Shown: positions 45,801 to 56,668 of the stretch, piece after piece
How the letters are laid out: each line of letters begins with the position of its first letter
How positions within the stretch are numbered: position 1 is the first letter of the stretch
Position numbers and translations under genes: made by a program
Origin: Orbilia blumenaviensis
Lineage: Eukaryota; Ascomycota; Orbiliomycetes; Orbiliales; Orbiliaceae
Assembly (NCBI GenBank): GCA_036872755.1
Contig: JAVHNS010000007.1
Coordinates: 2,170,001-2,234,000 of the forward strand
Reading direction: 5' to 3'
Length of the DNA: 64,000 nucleotides
The notes under the pieces: generated by a model
What the model was told of the DNA's origin: nothing
Database searches by the model: none
The model's input: the letters and a program-made list of their open reading frames with translations, nothing else

Positions 45801-47285
45801 GATATATTAGCTATCTCGAAGTTTTCCATGAAGTTATATGGATCTGTGCACTCTCCGCACCGACTGTGCGTGAGAACTGTTATTATACGATGGCTCGACA
45901 GTCCGAATACGGACGCTAAAGAGCCTCGCCCGGCGTACCCAGAAGTGTTTGTAGGATTAGGACCATGTGTTATGAGGGTCGTTAGGGATTCGACACGTGG
46001 TAACCTCTTCCGGATGCATCACGCCATAGAAAAAAAAGGCGATGCCTGGCCTGGTGTTAATGCCCTTGACCCGAAGCCTTCTGACTTCCTGGTACTAAAG
46101 TCATTAGTGACTGGAATGACGATGGATGTTATAAATAGATTTTACTCCAAAGTTCCGCAAGTAGCTGGAGTAACTTCACAGGATGCAAATTTTTGGACCA
46201 TAGGAGTATCTAAGAAGCATTATAAATGCCCTGAGCGAGCAATGAAGCTTGTACAGGTGGCGTGGCTTCGCCGGGCTTATATTGATGGCAAAGAGGACCT
46301 CAGACAAAAATCAAAAGAGAGAACTAGGATTCTACCCTGGCTACGGAGAACCTCGATTGGGCTCGGCGGCTTGGAAAAATTCTGTAGAGGGATCACGGTG
46401 ACAGGCAGGGGTGGGGACTTCGGCGGCCGTTACCACGCCAGCGAGGCAAGAACCGCTTCCTCTCGTGACGGGGAAAGCTCGTATGGACATCTTATCGTAG
46501 AAAGTGGCCCTCCAAAAAAAAGTAAATGGGATCAAAACATTGAAATGCTCAGCGAAATATATTATGCGGCTTGGAGAGAAGTTGCAATGGCGAATGATGG
46601 GGAGGGTGGGCATTCTCCCGTTGTGGCTTCACTTCGTGTAGTAACGTTTCTAAAGATAAGCCGTCAATCCAAAAATATAATTGACTCACTATGGCGAAAA
46701 CTCCAAGTTATCGGGGTTCGAAATATGCGTATGCAGGGAAGGGAGGTGCCAGAATTGTCTTATAAAACAAATCTACAGCTTATGCAGCTTGTCGGCCGCG
46801 ATCTCAATCATGATATACATTTTCTGTTTGACGGGACAACGTCTGATCCAATTGTAAGGTATTCGACGATCTTTAGTACTATTGACGACGATTCTTGGAA
46901 GGTTCTTAACGGCATCCCGGAAATAGCTGCGGTATCTATGTTTCTCATAAAATACAATAGTGCTATAGGGAATCCGAGACTTAAGATCTTTTCAATCTAC
47001 ATCGAATCTACACCAGACGGTGAGATTCAGGGAACCGTGTTACTCTCAACCCCGGAAGATGACAGCATACTTCCCAGTCCTCGTAATGGAAACGACGATC
47101 TAGACAAGAGCGAGGACAAAGACGATGAGGGGGATGAGGAGGACAAGGGGAGAACTGAAACAAGGAAAAATGGGGGTAAAGGTAAAAATAAAGTAACTTC
47201 GGTGCCCGAGAATAAGGGTAAAGATAGGGAAGGTGAGGGGGCTGACGATGAGGGTGACGAGATGGAATGGGAGCCTGTGATTTGA
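42879..47285 (+). CDS. Giant secreted repeat protein, paralogue 2 (unknown family)
   Basis: Intronless, 1468 residues. The start context is CCAAAATGA, and a hydrophobic signal peptide lies at residues 10-28 (GRFLILFLFILLNSLGSG). It is collinear with the protein at 34710. Shared words are PLRFIT[IF], HYDISAI/HYEISAI, RTSYGG/RTSYGA, RPTFT/NPTFT, STLENHLVF/SRLENHLVF, DFPRIL/DFPKLT, LGISGISRLEIG/LGISGISSIEVG, KPFILVGF/KPFILVNF and VAGVTSQ/LGVTAPQ. Four internal units lie at about residues 190-370, 410-606, 800-1028 and 1160-1378. In units 3 and 4 LSGTPDILAIS and LNGIPEIAAVS show the unit core. The last 75 residues are low-complexity Asp/Glu/Lys, unlike the Pro-Gly tail of paralogue 1. Function unknown; host- or prey-facing, adhesive or recognition roles are only inference. 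Overall identity to paralogue 1 looks low, so the duplication is old or evolution is fast. Confidence 0.85.
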   Translation: MKATTVTYSGRFLILFLFILLNSLGSGYTAYRGRSIPTVDSAGLKQYGLSHNQNHTRRIAHSVLFTQAPQTVKSKSSQIYRRSGVGETEGSVADTTDYTTFEYIFKNINPTRRLKLRQAYGRGVALLKQRELAKQSQIDKDPEFNWNELEDIVTIRRNIRGIPPSVREVLTNMEQDGNIIGEPSKYKAVFRAYINSDDTSKSITTVLRTFVSQQENHMYFYWPGALPPGARYSDWIYQCWFRGSQPEEGEKREPLRFITIEGVSRKDSLHIINSLTKEWASRVFGNYLSNGFTFLLEKIDFKVGRNYPGSRSGFLLTVLSILYGIPEISPLVEILDKFPNTLHHYDISAITIQSMKGDEGKTANIFFKLAPVATENPTVVEVDIPRIPTEVTFTRTGFGLPLRHPAHPDIERTSYGGRDMEGNTFRPTFTRIDAMGTLQKLGYRFAVSTLENHLVFEGYLSAIVGVAEVKDYPTIIDNNAIPMAPIFYGTWASTAGRGALREITFASIHPQSGQEIQDIRSLRSATNSPSLSQLQGDDIMVFEKIDPDFPRILSQFRKTSEGETVSMLIGSYGGDLGISGISRLEIGVYGSGAAPRKRNKPFILVGFEPYRPGNTEQEALMDAGTEGKALADMELFVSSVEQVGSFDTGLADVDWEYWEIPYAEVGGWATNTNPVTEDVVIHPPRFTSLSPDGSIEEICMQALMQGIYQVSAGEAVLSYLRRMKDPNVTSGPRLLEFLQYSYRFSERPRPFALPQSFLDLITLLLKMSEDPTYKIPKDERGEAKKNVPLFRPIVSTKAEMRHALEGGSVPGSLGFKTLELRDATNHARNDPPDYTISIWLKQGFIFVNSQPQKTDAISAMSLENALIAAWDRMYNIDDFDYAKDAKREGRRGVVGPGVKYPRYIVISRVKDLTRMVIEGIYKRRSLTKQAILVSTFSLEDSSAFVPHLKIRDIHYGQAEPTHNQIDFLTLSGTPDILAISKFSMKLYGSVHSPHRLCVRTVIIRWLDSPNTDAKEPRPAYPEVFVGLGPCVMRVVRDSTRGNLFRMHHAIEKKGDAWPGVNALDPKPSDFLVLKSLVTGMTMDVINRFYSKVPQVAGVTSQDANFWTIGVSKKHYKCPERAMKLVQVAWLRRAYIDGKEDLRQKSKERTRILPWLRRTSIGLGGLEKFCRGITVTGRGGDFGGRYHASEARTASSRDGESSYGHLIVESGPPKKSKWDQNIEMLSEIYYAAWREVAMANDGEGGHSPVVASLRVVTFLKISRQSKNIIDSLWRKLQVIGVRNMRMQGREVPELSYKTNLQLMQLVGRDLNHDIHFLFDGTTSDPIVRYSTIFSTIDDDSWKVLNGIPEIAAVSMFLIKYNSAIGNPRLKIFSIYIESTPDGEIQGTVLLSTPEDDSILPSPRNGNDDLDKSEDKDDEGDEEDKGRTETRKNGGKGKNKVTSVPENKGKDREGEGADDEGDEMEWEPVI

Positions 47286-48152
47286 TCTCTTAGGGCAGCC
47301 AAATGTATACTTCGTTTATTCCAGTATAGTTTAGTCGCTCCGGTGCAGGGAGTAGTGGCCTTGATCATGCAGACAACGGTTTTAAGGGTGAGGTAGTCAG
47401 AGTTTTCATGAGTAGGTATACAAATAGGTATATTTAATACATACGTATGATTTTATAAAATTTATAAAAGTTATCCATTTGATACTTACGGGAGCGAGAG
47501 ATCGATCGCGAGACCAGCCGGGAACTCTGCGGAGCCACAGTGTCAACAGAAGAAGGTCTACCAAGACTATCCGTGGAGGCACCCTATGGCCCTAAGATGA
47601 GTATGCATCATATGGGCGTAAATATATGGTTCGACCAATACATAGCCCTGGGCCCCTTGCCAATTCGAGGTACATGTGTAAGACGCAATATACCTACTAC
47701 ACCTACCTACCTATATAATATAGTCTCGACTCAACAGCCATTCGACTTCTTGTGTATTGGACGCATACATTATATGCGCATGCCTATATATTTTATGTCA
47801 CTGAGTTAGATACAGTACAGTCAATCAACACAGTTTGGCTGACATTCTCTATGCTGCATTTCTAAAATAGGTAATTTTGAATACAGCCAAAGACGGTAAA
47901 GCTGATACCTAAAAAGGAAATACAGGAAAGTGCCCTTGTACGAACCAGGGTTCGTTCTTCTGGAACGACGGTGGCTCATCGGCGGCATTTCCTTGTTTCC
48001 ATCTACACCCAGCGCTGCCCACCGACGTCTCGGAACCCGATCCGTTCGTCCTACAACCGCATCTTTCCACAAGACTTCCGCAAACCTGTGTGTCTGTATC
48101 TAAGTATTCCGTTCGAGCCTTCGCCGGCGGTGTGATAAGTGAACGCTGCCAG
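47286..48152. other. Intergenic
   Basis: AT-rich to about 47900, then the promoter and leader of the PIN-domain gene. No gene supported. Confidence 0.5.
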
Positions 48153-49762
48153 ATGACGACTCTCACCGCCGTGAACACCCCACCTCCGACTCCCCAGCGG
48201 CAACAGGTAGTCCCAGTTGCTAGCCCTGGAAGGCAGCCAGATTTGGTAAGACATTTTCTTTATTTCTCCCCTTCCACCCTAGTTCCTATCCTATAACTGA
48301 CCTTGTCAAACATCTTATTCCATAGCTTCAAAAACTCGCTGTTGCCCGCCTTAAACATACGGTATCCGAGCTGGAAGACCAGGTGGAATTCGATCGGCGC
48401 AACAGCCCCATCCCGCCTCCAAAGCCAACAACTTTACATCTTGTCCCGGACTGTTCTGCTCTCACCACTTCTATTACCGAGATCAAGGGCTATGTTGCAG
48501 AGGAGTCTGCTAAAGTCACCGTCCCACTGTGTGTTCTCGATACGCTGGATGCCTTGAAACGAGGGAGTGAAAACGAAAATGTTAATGCCCGAGAAACTGT
48601 CCGATGGTTCGATCGTACCATTGGGAAGGGGACTGCCGAAAAGGGAGTAAAAGTCCAGGCACCTACGGAAATCTATGGAAAGTGGGAGGAGTGTCTGGAA
48701 TGGTACAATCCGTTGACAACCAATTCTGGTGATGGCGATGAATTTTCATTCGCATCTCCGCTCGCGATGACGGAATCCCAAATGCTTGCACAGGTAGATG
48801 ACGGGTTGACCGGTCTTTCCCTTTCTCCTTCTCCGCCAGGTAGCCCGACTATCTCCGCTTCAGCGACCCCATCTATGCCACCGCGTATCCTGAAGTCTGC
48901 GAACACTTTCCATTCTGGACTCGGTATTCCCAAACAGCAAATCTCCCTTACTCGCTCTACTACTACTCCACTCCAGGATCCTCCGAGCCCAACTTCCTCA
49001 ATTCACGCTCCTGAGGTGCCAAAGAAGATCCAACCGATTATTAACTGCGCCCTGGATATCCTTCACTCCGAGAAGACCGAATTCTCGAAAAAGTCGGAGG
49101 GGGTCTTCTTTCTAGTCACTAACAACCCCGAGACCTCACATTGGGCTAAATCTTTCGGTATTCCATCGCTAAATACTAGGGAGCTAGCGGGGAAGATCGC
49201 CGAAGAGAAGCGTTTGTACAAGGCTAAGAAGCGCGATTGGGATCACATGCATTCTCCGAAGGCGAACCAGCCGGTTCTCGACTCGAATGATTTCAAGAAC
49301 CGAGACCTACGCAAGAGCCCGAAGAGCGCCTTTACGCAGCCGTACCACCAAAGCGGGCGCGGCGGAGGTGGCGCTGGGAGTCGCCAGAACACTCCACAGA
49401 ACGGAGGTCCTGGCGACAGCCAGCAGCCACGCCGCAGGAATCGCAACAACCAGAATGCACGAGGAGGCCTCTCCAATAGCGGTGGGGGAGGTAATCCTGG
49501 CCGCGGTGGCCGCGGTGGGTATCATGGGGGATTTGGCAGAAGCTCAGGCCCAATGCTCCAAGAAAAGCCGTCAGCTAGCAATGCCTGCAGTACCTCCCCA
49601 ACCCAGAATCACAACCATAGCGGCCACCACCATACTCATCGCATTCCACAGCAAATTCTCGGAAGAGGCCAACCAGTCTCAGACGGGGAACCCGAATACG
49701 TCCTTGGAAGAGGCGCTAATCGAGGAGTTGCTAGAGGTAAAGGGAAACTTTGGGTTCCTTGA
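48153..49762 (+). CDS. PIN-domain protein, Nmd4-like, with RGG-rich C-terminus
   Basis: Two exons, 48153-48245 and 48326-49762 (phase 0), give 509 residues. A PIN-type fold is suggested by TTLHLVPDCSALTTSI (first acidic position), VTVPLCVLDTLDALKRG and, after a disordered Ser/Pro insert, GVFFLVTNNPETSHWAKSFG with IPSLNTRELAGKIAEEK. The C-terminal 150 residues are Gly/Arg/Asn-rich (SGRGGGGAGSRQN, GGGGNPGRGGRGG), typical of RNA-binding tails, and end GKGKLWVP. The closest named family is the fungal nonsense-mediated-decay PIN protein Nmd4, a partner of Upf1. The position after the third beta strand has NN where active PIN nucleases have Asp, suggesting a non-catalytic PIN domain like yeast Nmd4; this is inference. 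The family call is good but not certain. Confidence 0.75.
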
Positions 49763-51496
49763 TGCATACCCCTGCTTTGCAGACTTTACGCCTATCGAAG
49801 TAGGAAAACTATCAAGTACCATTGCTGGGGGCCTCCTGAGGCTTGGCTAAGCAAGGAAAACGAGCCAAAAACTGCTTGAAGATATTTTCCTATGCATCCT
49901 TTTTCGGCCCACTGAATGGAACAAATAACACGCTTGATAATAGTTGGAGGACCCCAAGGTACATTCAACAACAATTCCCTTTGCGACTATAGACGCCTCA
50001 CTGGCAACAACCGTTGGTGATGTCGACATGAATCGCGATTCGGGGGTCGTCTTTATTGATCACTTATTGCAGTCGACTAAATTTGCTCAAGGATAGAAAA
50101 ACTTTCAACTTCTTTTCCTTATTTGGTGAAGTATGGATGATGCTTTAATGTGACGGGTGATCTTTATTCCGAGGGAGAGAGGACTAAAGTGGGGGGCACC
50201 GCCTTGGTCGGGATGGATGATGCTTAGACACCGCATCAGTGATCCCTATCTCTTCTCTTGCACACCTGATCATATTTCGAGGAGCGGTAACACCTCGCAA
50301 ACAAATAATTTTGCCGAAACGGGCCCAGGAAAAAACATATTTCTTTTAAAAAATAAAAAAAATAAAAAATAAAAGAAAAGAAACCCTAAGTTCACGATTG
50401 CGCGTCTACCCTACCCAAAACGCACCGAGATACGCTTCTATTGATATTACAATTTTCTTTTTTTTTCCCCTCTTCTTTCCCTCATTAAATATGTCATTTA
50501 GTGCCCACTGTTTTATTGCTTCTATGCGCAAACTACTATTCAAATTTTACTTACTAGACTTGGTTACCTCCACACATTCACGTACTTAAGTGATTACCTA
50601 CGAGTATACTAAATACTTATCGCTCGCTACCTTAAATCATCTAGGACTTATACAAGGAATATATACATACGTAGGTCGATTGTCAACTTGCGCCCAAATT
50701 AGCGCCCCAGAGCTAGATGACGAGGTATATAACTACCTAGGTACTTAGGTAATTACTAGTTACTTAGATGAGTACATGTACTTCACTCCTGAGTTAATTA
50801 ATAGTGCTTCACGATGATGTATATGTAGTCGGTTGTAACGGGAATAAAGACCGAATGGCTCGGATTTTGCGTGGTTTCGGCAGCCGAATAAACAGCCAAC
50901 CACACGACAGCCAAACAATTTGCACAATCCATTTTGCCTGTCTGAGCCCGTTTACGCTAAAAAAGGTACCTGTTCTGCGGCTAAACTGAAATTTCGCCTT
51001 TGCGACCTGCGACGATTGCAACTTAACCGTCCACCACGTTGACAACCATCTAGCATTGACTATTTTAGCCATTGTCATCGGGATATCCACTACGAAGCAT
51101 ATTCGCAGCATCAATCAGCTCTCAGAAACGCCCAGGTGAGTGTTGCCGGTTCTTCGCTCGTTCAATTGGCGGTTTTCCGCACGGTCAGGCATACCGGCGG
51201 CCGGGGCTAACCACAGTATGGAATAGCCCTAGTTTAGCTTGTCGTTTGAAGCTCGCGGACAAACCCCCTGGGAACTTGGAACCTAAACCATTACATTACC
51301 TGCCCACCTGTCCCTACACACACGTCAAGCGACACGCCAAATCAGACCAGATCAGACCAGACCAGACCGCATCTCCAAATATAATAATCCTCTTCGTCAT
51401 CATTCGTTAGAACCTTCCATAGGCGATTTATCTTGCTATTGGCCCTCAATTGTAAACCATTTCTCTACCTTCGCCTGTCTGTGAAGACTATACACT
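49763..51496. other. Intergenic: 3' region of the PIN gene and promoter of ERG9
   Basis: No gene supported. The frame after the PIN stop stays open for about 38 codons, but the TGA-T context and lack of any domain argue against readthrough. Short direct repeats of CAGAC(C) occur near 51340-51368 in the ERG9 leader. Confidence 0.5.
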
Positions 51497-53262
51497 ATGG
51501 CAAAGCTTGGCACAATATGGCATTACACGACACATCCGTACCAGCTACGGGCAATGCTCCATTGGAAGTACCTTCGTGACCCACTGCATTTCAGAGTAGG
51601 CATTCTTCAACTTTCCTTTTGGTTATTTAGTGTGGTTATCTCGCTTCCGAGCACTGAACTGATTGTCTGCTGCGATAACAGAACCCGGATAAGGAATCAG
51701 CGGAGTTGAAGCGATGCTACGAGTTCCTGGAAATGACAAGTCGGAGTTTTGCTGCCGTAATCTTGGAGCTGCAGCCCGAGATGAGAGTGCCAGTAGCTTT
51801 GTTCTACCTGGTTTTGCGTATGGCACCCGTTCTCTAGATTTGCTTTCAAGGTTGTTTTAACCAAAATGTCATCCCGTAGGCGGCTTGGACACGATCGAAG
51901 ACGATATGACTATCCACAACGACATAAAAATACCCCTCCTCCAAAAGTTTTATCAGATCCTCGACCAGCCCGGGTGGACATTCGATGGGAATGGCCCCAC
52001 CGAAAAAGATCGACAGCTCCTCGTGGAATTTCACGTTGTTATAACGGAATTCGCCAAACTGAAAGATGTCTACAGAGACGTCATTCGCGATATAGCCAAA
52101 CAGATGGGTGAGGGAATGGCTGAAACTTGTAGAGGCCCAGCCAAAAACCTCGACGGCCTACCACTGATCAAGGACTACGACCGATATTGTTTCTATGTCG
52201 CTGGTCTCGTCGGCGAAGGCCTAACGCGCCTGTTCGTCCCCGCGGGCGTAGCTAACCCCGGTTTGCTAACACGGCCACGCCTATACATCTCCATGGGCCT
52301 ATTCCTCCAAAAAGTCAATATTATCCGTGATTTCCGCGAGGATTTAGAGGATAACCGAAGCTTTTATCCCAAAGAAATTTGGGGCAAATATGTCGACAAG
52401 TACACTGACCTCGGGCTCCCAGAAAATGAGGAAAAGGCTTTGGCATGCCAGTCTGATATGGTCATGAACGCACTTGACCACGCTGATGACTGCCTTTACT
52501 ACCTTGCAGGCTTAAGGGATCAGTCTGTGTATAACTTCTGCGCCATCCCCCAGGTTATGGCAATTGCTACGCTTGCATTGGTGTTCCGGAATCCCGAGAT
52601 GTTCAAGCGTAACATCAAAATTCCGAAAGGAGAGGCATGCGAGTTGATGATGGACATCGGAAACCTAAGAACGACATGCGACACATTCAAAAAGTACATC
52701 AAGATCATCAGAAAAAAGAATACCCCCAAGGACCCCAACTTCTTAGAAGTATCAGTAAAATGTGCCAAGGTATGAACGTCTAGGCTATCCCTGTTTCGGA
52801 AAGTGGCAAGGTTATCAAGCTAATTTAAAAAAAAATTCCACCACACCAATAGATTGAACAATTCATCGAAGGGATTTATCCTACCATCTCGAAGAAGCAG
52901 AAGGAGGAGAAACGCGAAAAGGAACTGAAGACCGGAAAGACGGTGTATATCGAGGATCCATTGATCCCTAAGGGCACCGCCACGATTCTTTTCCTTATCA
53001 CCTTCTTAAGCTTCATGTTTGTCAATTTCATCGTGAGTATCCCCAGATCCAAGATCCATCTTCCACAACCGGGGCCGCTGACTTTATTCTGTTAATATAG
53101 TTCCTTGCGGCTTTCGTTATTGGCGCTGAGTTTGATTTCTCCGCTGAGGCTTGGAGCACATGGTCGTTCTTCAAGATGAAGAACGAGACTGAGGTTCTTC
53201 AGGATGTTACGGAGTCGGTGATTGAAGCTGTAACAAAAACTCTTACGCATCAAGAGCTCTAG
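51497..53262 (+). CDS. ERG9: Squalene synthase (farnesyl-diphosphate farnesyltransferase)
   Basis: Five exons, 51497-51595, 51682-51817, 51880-52769, 52853-53032 and 53101-53262, give 488 residues with consistent phases. It condenses two farnesyl diphosphates to squalene via presqualene diphosphate with NADPH, the first committed sterol step, on the ER membrane. Seen are the first Asp-rich motif (LDTIEDDM), the second ([10 protein letters not shown]), the conserved SRSFAAVI, and a [21 protein letters not shown] segment (here [13 protein letters not shown]). A C-terminal TM helix ([20 protein letters not shown]) anchors the enzyme. Length and exon structure are normal for filamentous fungi. 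There is no sign of a terpene cluster around it. Confidence 0.97.
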
Positions 53263-54266
53263 TTTGCGGAAAGTTCAGCGTATAGAGCATGACTGACTAC
53301 ACACGGCCAAAGCAAGTGAACGGTTGAACCCACTAGATACGCGGGGTCGAGTCGAAATAAATTATGGTGCAGTCGAACCATACCTTTGCAGTACATTCCC
53401 CGCATACGACAATAATTCCTTCAGCGAGCTAGCATTGAAATTTTCTAGACGACTAAAACGGTTCTTTAACTTATAGTACCTAATTATGACAATGCACCCA
53501 CGCATTTTATAATTCTTCTAATCTTTGTCTTCTCCTCTTAATCCAGCCCCTCCAGTGAGTAATCAATAACAAAATTATGAAATGTTTAGATTAGCTCGGA
53601 TGTCAAATTACAACCTCTTCTTAGTCTTTTATCCATTCTCCTGGATAATAGGCTTTCTCAGTGGAAATGGTTGCGCCGAAGATGAGCTTACAGTAAAAGC
53701 ATGATCTGCTGGTTTTCGTAATCGCTTTTCTGCCACTTGCAGGTGAGAGATAACTAAAAGGCTTTGTACCTGGTGTTTGCGCTCTCGAAACCCTTTTGGG
53801 GGTGCGACACTAGAAGAACTTTGCGTCTTGTATTTGTGACGTGAAGTTGTGGAAGCCTTTTCTCGAGTGGCTACAGTTTATATCTTAATTCCTGTTTTGT
53901 TGCTTCCCATTCTACTACGCGGCCTTTTATACTATATAGTAGAGGGCTTTGGACATCATATTTCATGTCTTGTTGAATCAGAAGCTTTTTTACCATTATT
54001 TAAATTTCAAGATCTAATACAATGGTTGAATTGTCCCATCTGGTATCCTAGTTCTCACATGCTCTACGGTCCAGTGGTATTAATCCCACAAAAATGGCTT
54101 TCCAACAAACTTAGATTTAAAGGATTCAGAAAAACGCTAATAGAACTAGAGAACCGGCATGGCAGATGAAAATATAAAGCCATGTATCGAGGAACACAAC
54201 TTTGATGTACTATTAAACTGTCACAGGATATATTCGAAATCGGGACTATCCAGAATTTATCATACG
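53263..54266. other. Intergenic between converging genes
   Basis: AT-rich. An open frame at 53849-54169 (106 codons) encodes a hydrophobic N-terminus but no recognised family and is not accepted. Confidence 0.4.
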
Positions 54267-56668
54267 TTAGTACCACTGGCCTGGCAATCCATATTGGTGG
54301 GGTTTATAGTTTATTAGGATCCTAGGATGAAATAAATACCTTTTGTCACCTTTATCTTCCTCCTCCCCTATGCTATTAGGATCCCTCTGGTCCCGAATAA
54401 TTTGCTGGAGTCGATGCTGCTTCTCCCTGTTTTGGCTGCTGAGGTACCATCTTGTAAGAACGATAGCGGCGAAGTGAAGGCATGAAAGTCCGAGAAAGTA
54501 TGCGCTCCTAATAAACAAAACAAGATCGCACAGTGATTAGAGATTTAAGTGCTTAAGGATGAAATTAAAGTTGCTCAACGCCAAAAGAAAGAGAGACTTA
54601 CCCAAACATTTTATAATTGCCTTCCTTCTTCGGCATCGTAATCGTCGCCGGGATTGTAAGCCCGCCAATCAAATTCCCCGTACCAACGTTAACACCGATC
54701 ATAATAGCCCGCTTGTACAGGCCCTCCACATTATTCGCCATCCAGACCCATGATATTGCGCCGCCAGCCCAAGTTCCCACGGAGCCCAAAAATCCGGCAA
54801 TATATTGCAAGGTTGTGTTTTCGGATGTTACAAATATTATGAAAGCGGTTATAGAAAACCAGGAGGTTACCATAATATAATAGCCTCGCTGGTTGGTTTT
54901 GTCCGACAAGATACCAATGTATATTGTAGTTATGACGGCAAGTGCGGCACTAGTTCCCAAAGTAGGTTTGGTTAGTTGAGCCGTGGTTACAAATAGCTAA
55001 TCCTACGAAACGGCAGAGCTGTGGACATACGGCGGAACGAAAAGGAGGGTGTTGGTAGTATCACTGGGCGTTTCTGGGTACATGATTTTTTTTGCCAGTG
55101 CTATTGCGTTCTCCCGTTGTCGCTGGTTTAGGCCATCACGCGCTACAACCGTGCTCCTAGGACCCGGTGTTAGTTTTATTATCACTGTATATTATATCGA
55201 TACATATGGACGGTAGAAGAACTTTAGTAAATACGCACATTCTGACCAAAACGAACAGCAGGGTCTTCACATCTGTGAATACCTGCCGCCAAGCATTTGT
55301 TCTATAATGCTCGCTGATATTCCTGGTGCTATCTGTTGCAACATACCACTGCTTGAACATCTCGTGCTCAGCGTTGTTTCTTAATATTCTATCATCTTCG
55401 TCAGGGAAATCCGGGATGAAAAAGAATGCGACCACGGCTGAAAGTATTGTGACAAGGCCCCAGATAATCTGTTTGTACGCCCTAGTTATTAGTGTAAAGA
55501 GATACAAATCAATGAAGGGATATGCTCCTTACGCAAACCCAATCGCTGCCGACCCTCCCGCCAGCATCGATTTTGACAAGAGCGGAATTTAGGAGGTTTG
55601 CTAGCGAGGATCCCATAGCGCCGCCCGCGTAGAATATAGCAACTGGGCGACCGAGTTTTCGTCGAGGATACCAACAGGTTATGTAGTACTATGAATCTGT
55701 TTAGATATTTTTTATCGCGGCTCGCCATGTAAGACACCCAAGAAGACCTACCATACAGCCCGGGAATAAAGCCTACGTCGTATCCGAATAGGTATGTTTT
55801 AGTATTCGTTCTCATATGAGGCAAAGTACGAGTACCGAAACGCTATAGGTCCACATACCCCAAGAGGAAGCCCGATCAAGCTACTCAGGCGGTCCCAGTT
55901 AGCAATGCCCCTGATAAATTGTCTTTGAAAGTCAATTGACGTACAATCTTATTGCCGCAAGTCCCTTCCAGTCCTTTGAAACAGCGCAGAATACCGATAG
56001 AAATCCTGAAAGTAGGAGCGCTGGGGCCAACCAAAACTTGGGGCCTAAATGTCTTAACAGGACGTTCCATAATGGTTCTGGTAGACTATATATCGAGTTG
56101 ATCATCGTAAGCTTTGGGCCCCGCCGCCAAATAGAGAATGTATTTCCAATCCGGAGCATACGCGTATGTTATAGCGAAAAGGAATTGGACGATTGCATAT
56201 CTCGTATTATCCAGCCCGTAGCCATCGCGTTGGTCACTTGAGTCTACAGAGACAATGAAGGTTAATTATCTATTATGAACTTAAACAGAGAATCAACAAG
56301 GCTGTGTAGATGTTGGAAGACTTACAGATGAGCTGCACGTTCATACGGTTCGTAAACAGTAGGAAGTAACAGAGCGTCAACTACCAATTTTACGTAAAAT
56401 GGTTAGCTCACAGAGAAATTAATTACATTGAAAAAGACCAAGTACATACCGGAGGCAAGATCGTCCAATCGATCCGCCATTGCAGCTTTTTGTGCTTTTC
56501 TGTCTCCGTTATGCTGGCATCCTCACCGAACTCCTCGGCCGTGGGTGGGACACCGGGGTTTACCAAAACTATAGGTATCGAGGCTTGGGAATGGACTTTG
56601 AAGCTCGCTGGGGTCTCAGACTGGCGGCGGGATATCTCATATTGAGGGTTCAGAGGGTTCTGGTTCAT
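54267..56668 (-). CDS. MFS transporter, anion:cation symporter (allantoate/nicotinate permease-like), possibly degraded
   Basis: At least eleven minus-strand exons. Well-phased ones are 56450-56668, 56326-56380, 56162-56243, 55945-56085, 55859-55910, 55752-55772 and 55533-55688; the next starts at 55468. Later parts lie near 54984-54601 and 54516-54267. Family marks are NVLLRHLGPKFWLA, AVSKDWKGLAAIR, LFPGCMYYITCWYPRRKLGR, FYAGGAMGSSLANLL, FFFIPDFPDEDD, SDKTNQRGYY and WMANNVEGLYKRA. This family imports small organic anions such as allantoate, nicotinate or pantothenate with protons. The region 55000-55215, which should encode TM7-8 and the loop before VPPYV, does not give a clean join: stops and a short, odd segment (KKIMYPETPSDTTN) appear. 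The usual DRTN of TM1 reads TNRMN. The gene may be a recent pseudogene. Confidence 0.7.

Noticed and set aside
49763..49878. Open frame of about 38 codons after the PIN-protein stop, considered as readthrough
   Set aside because: The stop is followed by T, the extension encodes no domain or targeting signal, and the protein already ends in a plausible RGKGKLWVP tail.
53849..54169. Plus-strand 106-codon hydrophobic frame downstream of ERG9
   Set aside because: AT-rich, no recognised family, and it lies in a 3' intergenic region.
51497..56668. ERG9 plus MFS transporter considered as a terpene gene cluster
   Set aside because: No terpene cyclase, P450 or prenyltransferase nearby, and the MFS belongs to an organic-anion symporter group; adjacency looks incidental.
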